Below, in pieces: positions 62,754 to 64,000 of a stretch of DNA of 64,000 nt. The stretch is from Bacteroidales bacterium (GTDB taxonomy: Bacteria > Bacteroidota > Bacteroidia > Bacteroidales > UBA932): NCBI GenBank assembly GCA_011620605.1, contig WOYW01000011.1, positions 175,229 through 239,228 of the forward strand, read 5' to 3'. Made by a program: the position numbers and the translations under genes. Within the stretch, counting starts at the first letter, position 1. Each line of letters opens with the position of its first letter. The notes beneath the pieces were generated by a model that had not been told where the DNA came from, ran no database searches, and saw only the letters and a list, made by a program, of their open reading frames with translations.

Positions 62754-63857
62754 ATGAAGGTTTTTATTCATCAAAATGACAATTGGCCCAATTTCACCTG
62801 GAAAAATGATGAAATAGTAAATTTATTGAGTGAAGCCAGACATTTACAGGGAAGGCTCATTGGAAAAATGGAATCTTTGGGATTCGACCTCAGGAATGAA
62901 GCCCAGCTAGGTACATTGACGCTGGATGTATTAAAATCCTCAGAAATCGAAGGTGAATATTTAAATTCGGAACAAGTTCGCTCCTCAATAGCCCGCAAAT
63001 TGGGCATGGAAATCGCTGCTACAGTAGAATCGGATAGAAATGTTGACGGTGTAGTGGAAATGATGCTGGATGCCACACAAAACTGTTTTACACCGTTAAC
63101 AGCCCAACGACTTTTTGATTGGCATGCATCATTGTTTCCGACAGGAAGAAGTGGCATGTACAAAATAACTGTTGCTGATTGGCGAAAGGACACTACCGGA
63201 CCCATGCAAGTTGTATCCGGAGCCATGGGAAAAGAAAAGGTACATTTTCAGGCTCCTGATTGGTCATTGGTTGACAAGGAAATGAACCTTTTTCTGGAGT
63301 GGTTTAACAACAGCTCAAACTTAGATTTGGTTATAAAAGCGGCTATTGCTCATTTATGGTTTGTTACCATTCATCCGTTTGAGGATGGTAATGGGATGAT
63401 AGCCAGAGCTTTAACAGATATGTTATTGGCTCAATCAGATAAGACCAATCAGCGTTTTTATAGTATGTCTGCACAAATTCGAGTAGAAAGAAAGGTTTAC
63501 TATGAAATACTGGAAAAAACCCAAAAAGGGAACCTCGATATTACCGCATGGATTATATGGTTTTTAAATTGTTTGATAAACACTTTAAAATCAACAGATT
63601 CACTATTAATTAAAGTCTTGTTAAAAGCTGAATTCTGTTCTAAATACGTTAAAACATCTATAAATGAAAGACAGCGGGTCATGTTAAATAAATTGCTAGA
63701 TGGATTTGAAGGGAAACTGACTTCGTCAAAATGGTCTAAGATCGCCAAGTGCTCAAAAGATACTGCGATTAGGGACATTAATGACTTGATAGAAAAAGAC
63801 ATTCTGCAAAAAGATACTGCTGGGGGACGAAGTACAAGTTATGAATTAAGGACATGA
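62754..63857 (+). CDS. Fic family protein with N-terminal DUF4172 and C-terminal wHTH
   Basis: A 367-residue protein from the ATG at 62754. N-terminal DUF4172 (FTWKNDEIVNLLSEARHLQG); inhibitory helix motif SSEIEG near residue 64; Fic motif HPFEDGNGMIAR near 206, in which the first Arg of HxFx(D/E)GNGRxxR is replaced by Met; C-terminal winged helix (KWSKIAKCSKDTAIRDINDL). Family members AMPylate target proteins. The Met change may lower activity. Ends 143 bp before the window edge, in which I see no gene. Confidence 0.9.
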   Translation: MKVFIHQNDNWPNFTWKNDEIVNLLSEARHLQGRLIGKMESLGFDLRNEAQLGTLTLDVLKSSEIEGEYLNSEQVRSSIARKLGMEIAATVESDRNVDGVVEMMLDATQNCFTPLTAQRLFDWHASLFPTGRSGMYKITVADWRKDTTGPMQVVSGAMGKEKVHFQAPDWSLVDKEMNLFLEWFNNSSNLDLVIKAAIAHLWFVTIHPFEDGNGMIARALTDMLLAQSDKTNQRFYSMSAQIRVERKVYYEILEKTQKGNLDITAWIIWFLNCLINTLKSTDSLLIKVLLKAEFCSKYVKTSINERQRVMLNKLLDGFEGKLTSSKWSKIAKCSKDTAIRDINDLIEKDILQKDTAGGRSTSYELRT

Positions 63858-64000
63858 CCTGCACAGATATTCAAAGCAAGCATGCCGGAATTTTGTCATG
63901 GTTTGTGAGCAGATGCCAGCCAAATAAAATGCACAACACAATCAACAATGGTTCGTTAAAAATTTAATATTTAAATAATTTTCAATCACTTACAATACAA

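Noticed and set aside
1..64000. tRNA, rRNA, insertion sequences or prophage
   Set aside because: No cloverleaf, rRNA segment, transposase or phage gene was recognised by eye; a tRNAscan and IS search would settle it.
63858..64000. Gene at the right edge
   Set aside because: AT-rich sequence with no open frame or start of note.

Overview
The window looks like a chromosomal piece of a Bacteroidota (probably Bacteroidales) genome. The grounds are recurrent TAnnTTTG minus-7 promoter boxes, many signal peptides and SusD-era style lipoproteins, a NigD-like lipoprotein, an ECF sigma factor paired with an anti-sigma/outer-membrane barrel fusion, a DUF4932 gene and a flexirubin-type tyrosine ammonia-lyase. 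Assignments rest on reading translations and motifs by eye; no searches were run.

Region 1 (1-2.7 kb): an SDR oxidoreductase cut by the window edge, a Gfo/Idh/MocA oxidoreductase, a DUF2461 protein and a truncated phosphodiester-glycosidase-like gene. Region 2 (2.75-24.3 kb): one dense minus-strand run of 23 genes that reads as an aryl-polyene/flexirubin-type pigment operon. It starts with a tyrosine ammonia-lyase (aryl starter), then ketoreductase, three complete ketosynthases, a Cys-less chain-length factor, a half-ketosynthase, two ACPs, two hotdog dehydratases, a thioesterase, a lipid-A-type acyltransferase, a LolA-like carrier, a GT2, an MMPL exporter fused to a PlsC acyltransferase, a phytoene-dehydrogenase-like flavoenzyme, a B12/radical SAM protein, a PaaK-like ligase (aryl activation) and another PlsC-type acyltransferase. 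No enoyl reductase is present, as expected for a polyene. Many junctions are ATGA or TAATG overlaps, so the operon is probably translationally coupled.

Region 3 (24.4-32.5 kb): GH3 glycosidase, divergent aldo/keto reductase and pirin, a lactonase-type propeller lipoprotein, a NigD-like lipoprotein, then an ECF sigma factor with a protein that appears to span both membranes, and a cold-shock protein. Region 4 (32.5-40.5 kb): a two-gene plus-strand operon of a Sfp-type phosphopantetheinyl transferase and a 2437-residue NRPS (C-A-T-C-A-T-reductase), predicted to release an N-acylated or free dipeptide aldehyde. Its two A domains are close duplicates. An esterase, pyrophosphatase, HAD phosphatase and a frameshifted DUF4932 pseudogene follow.

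Region 5 (44.8-52.7 kb): a stress/envelope locus of response regulator, hybrid kinase, AraC regulator, a glycosyltransferase with an extra C-terminal domain, GH130, an outer-membrane barrel, two small envelope proteins and an eroded CsbD. Region 6 (52.9-64 kb): an eroding region with broken M23 peptidase, serine hydrolase, epimerase and acetyltransferase genes beside intact amidase, Crp-type regulator, CPBP protease, GNAT, VWA and Fic genes. Interspersed through it is a family of hairpin repeats (at least four copies) plus 53-bp tandem hairpin units that I do not recognise.
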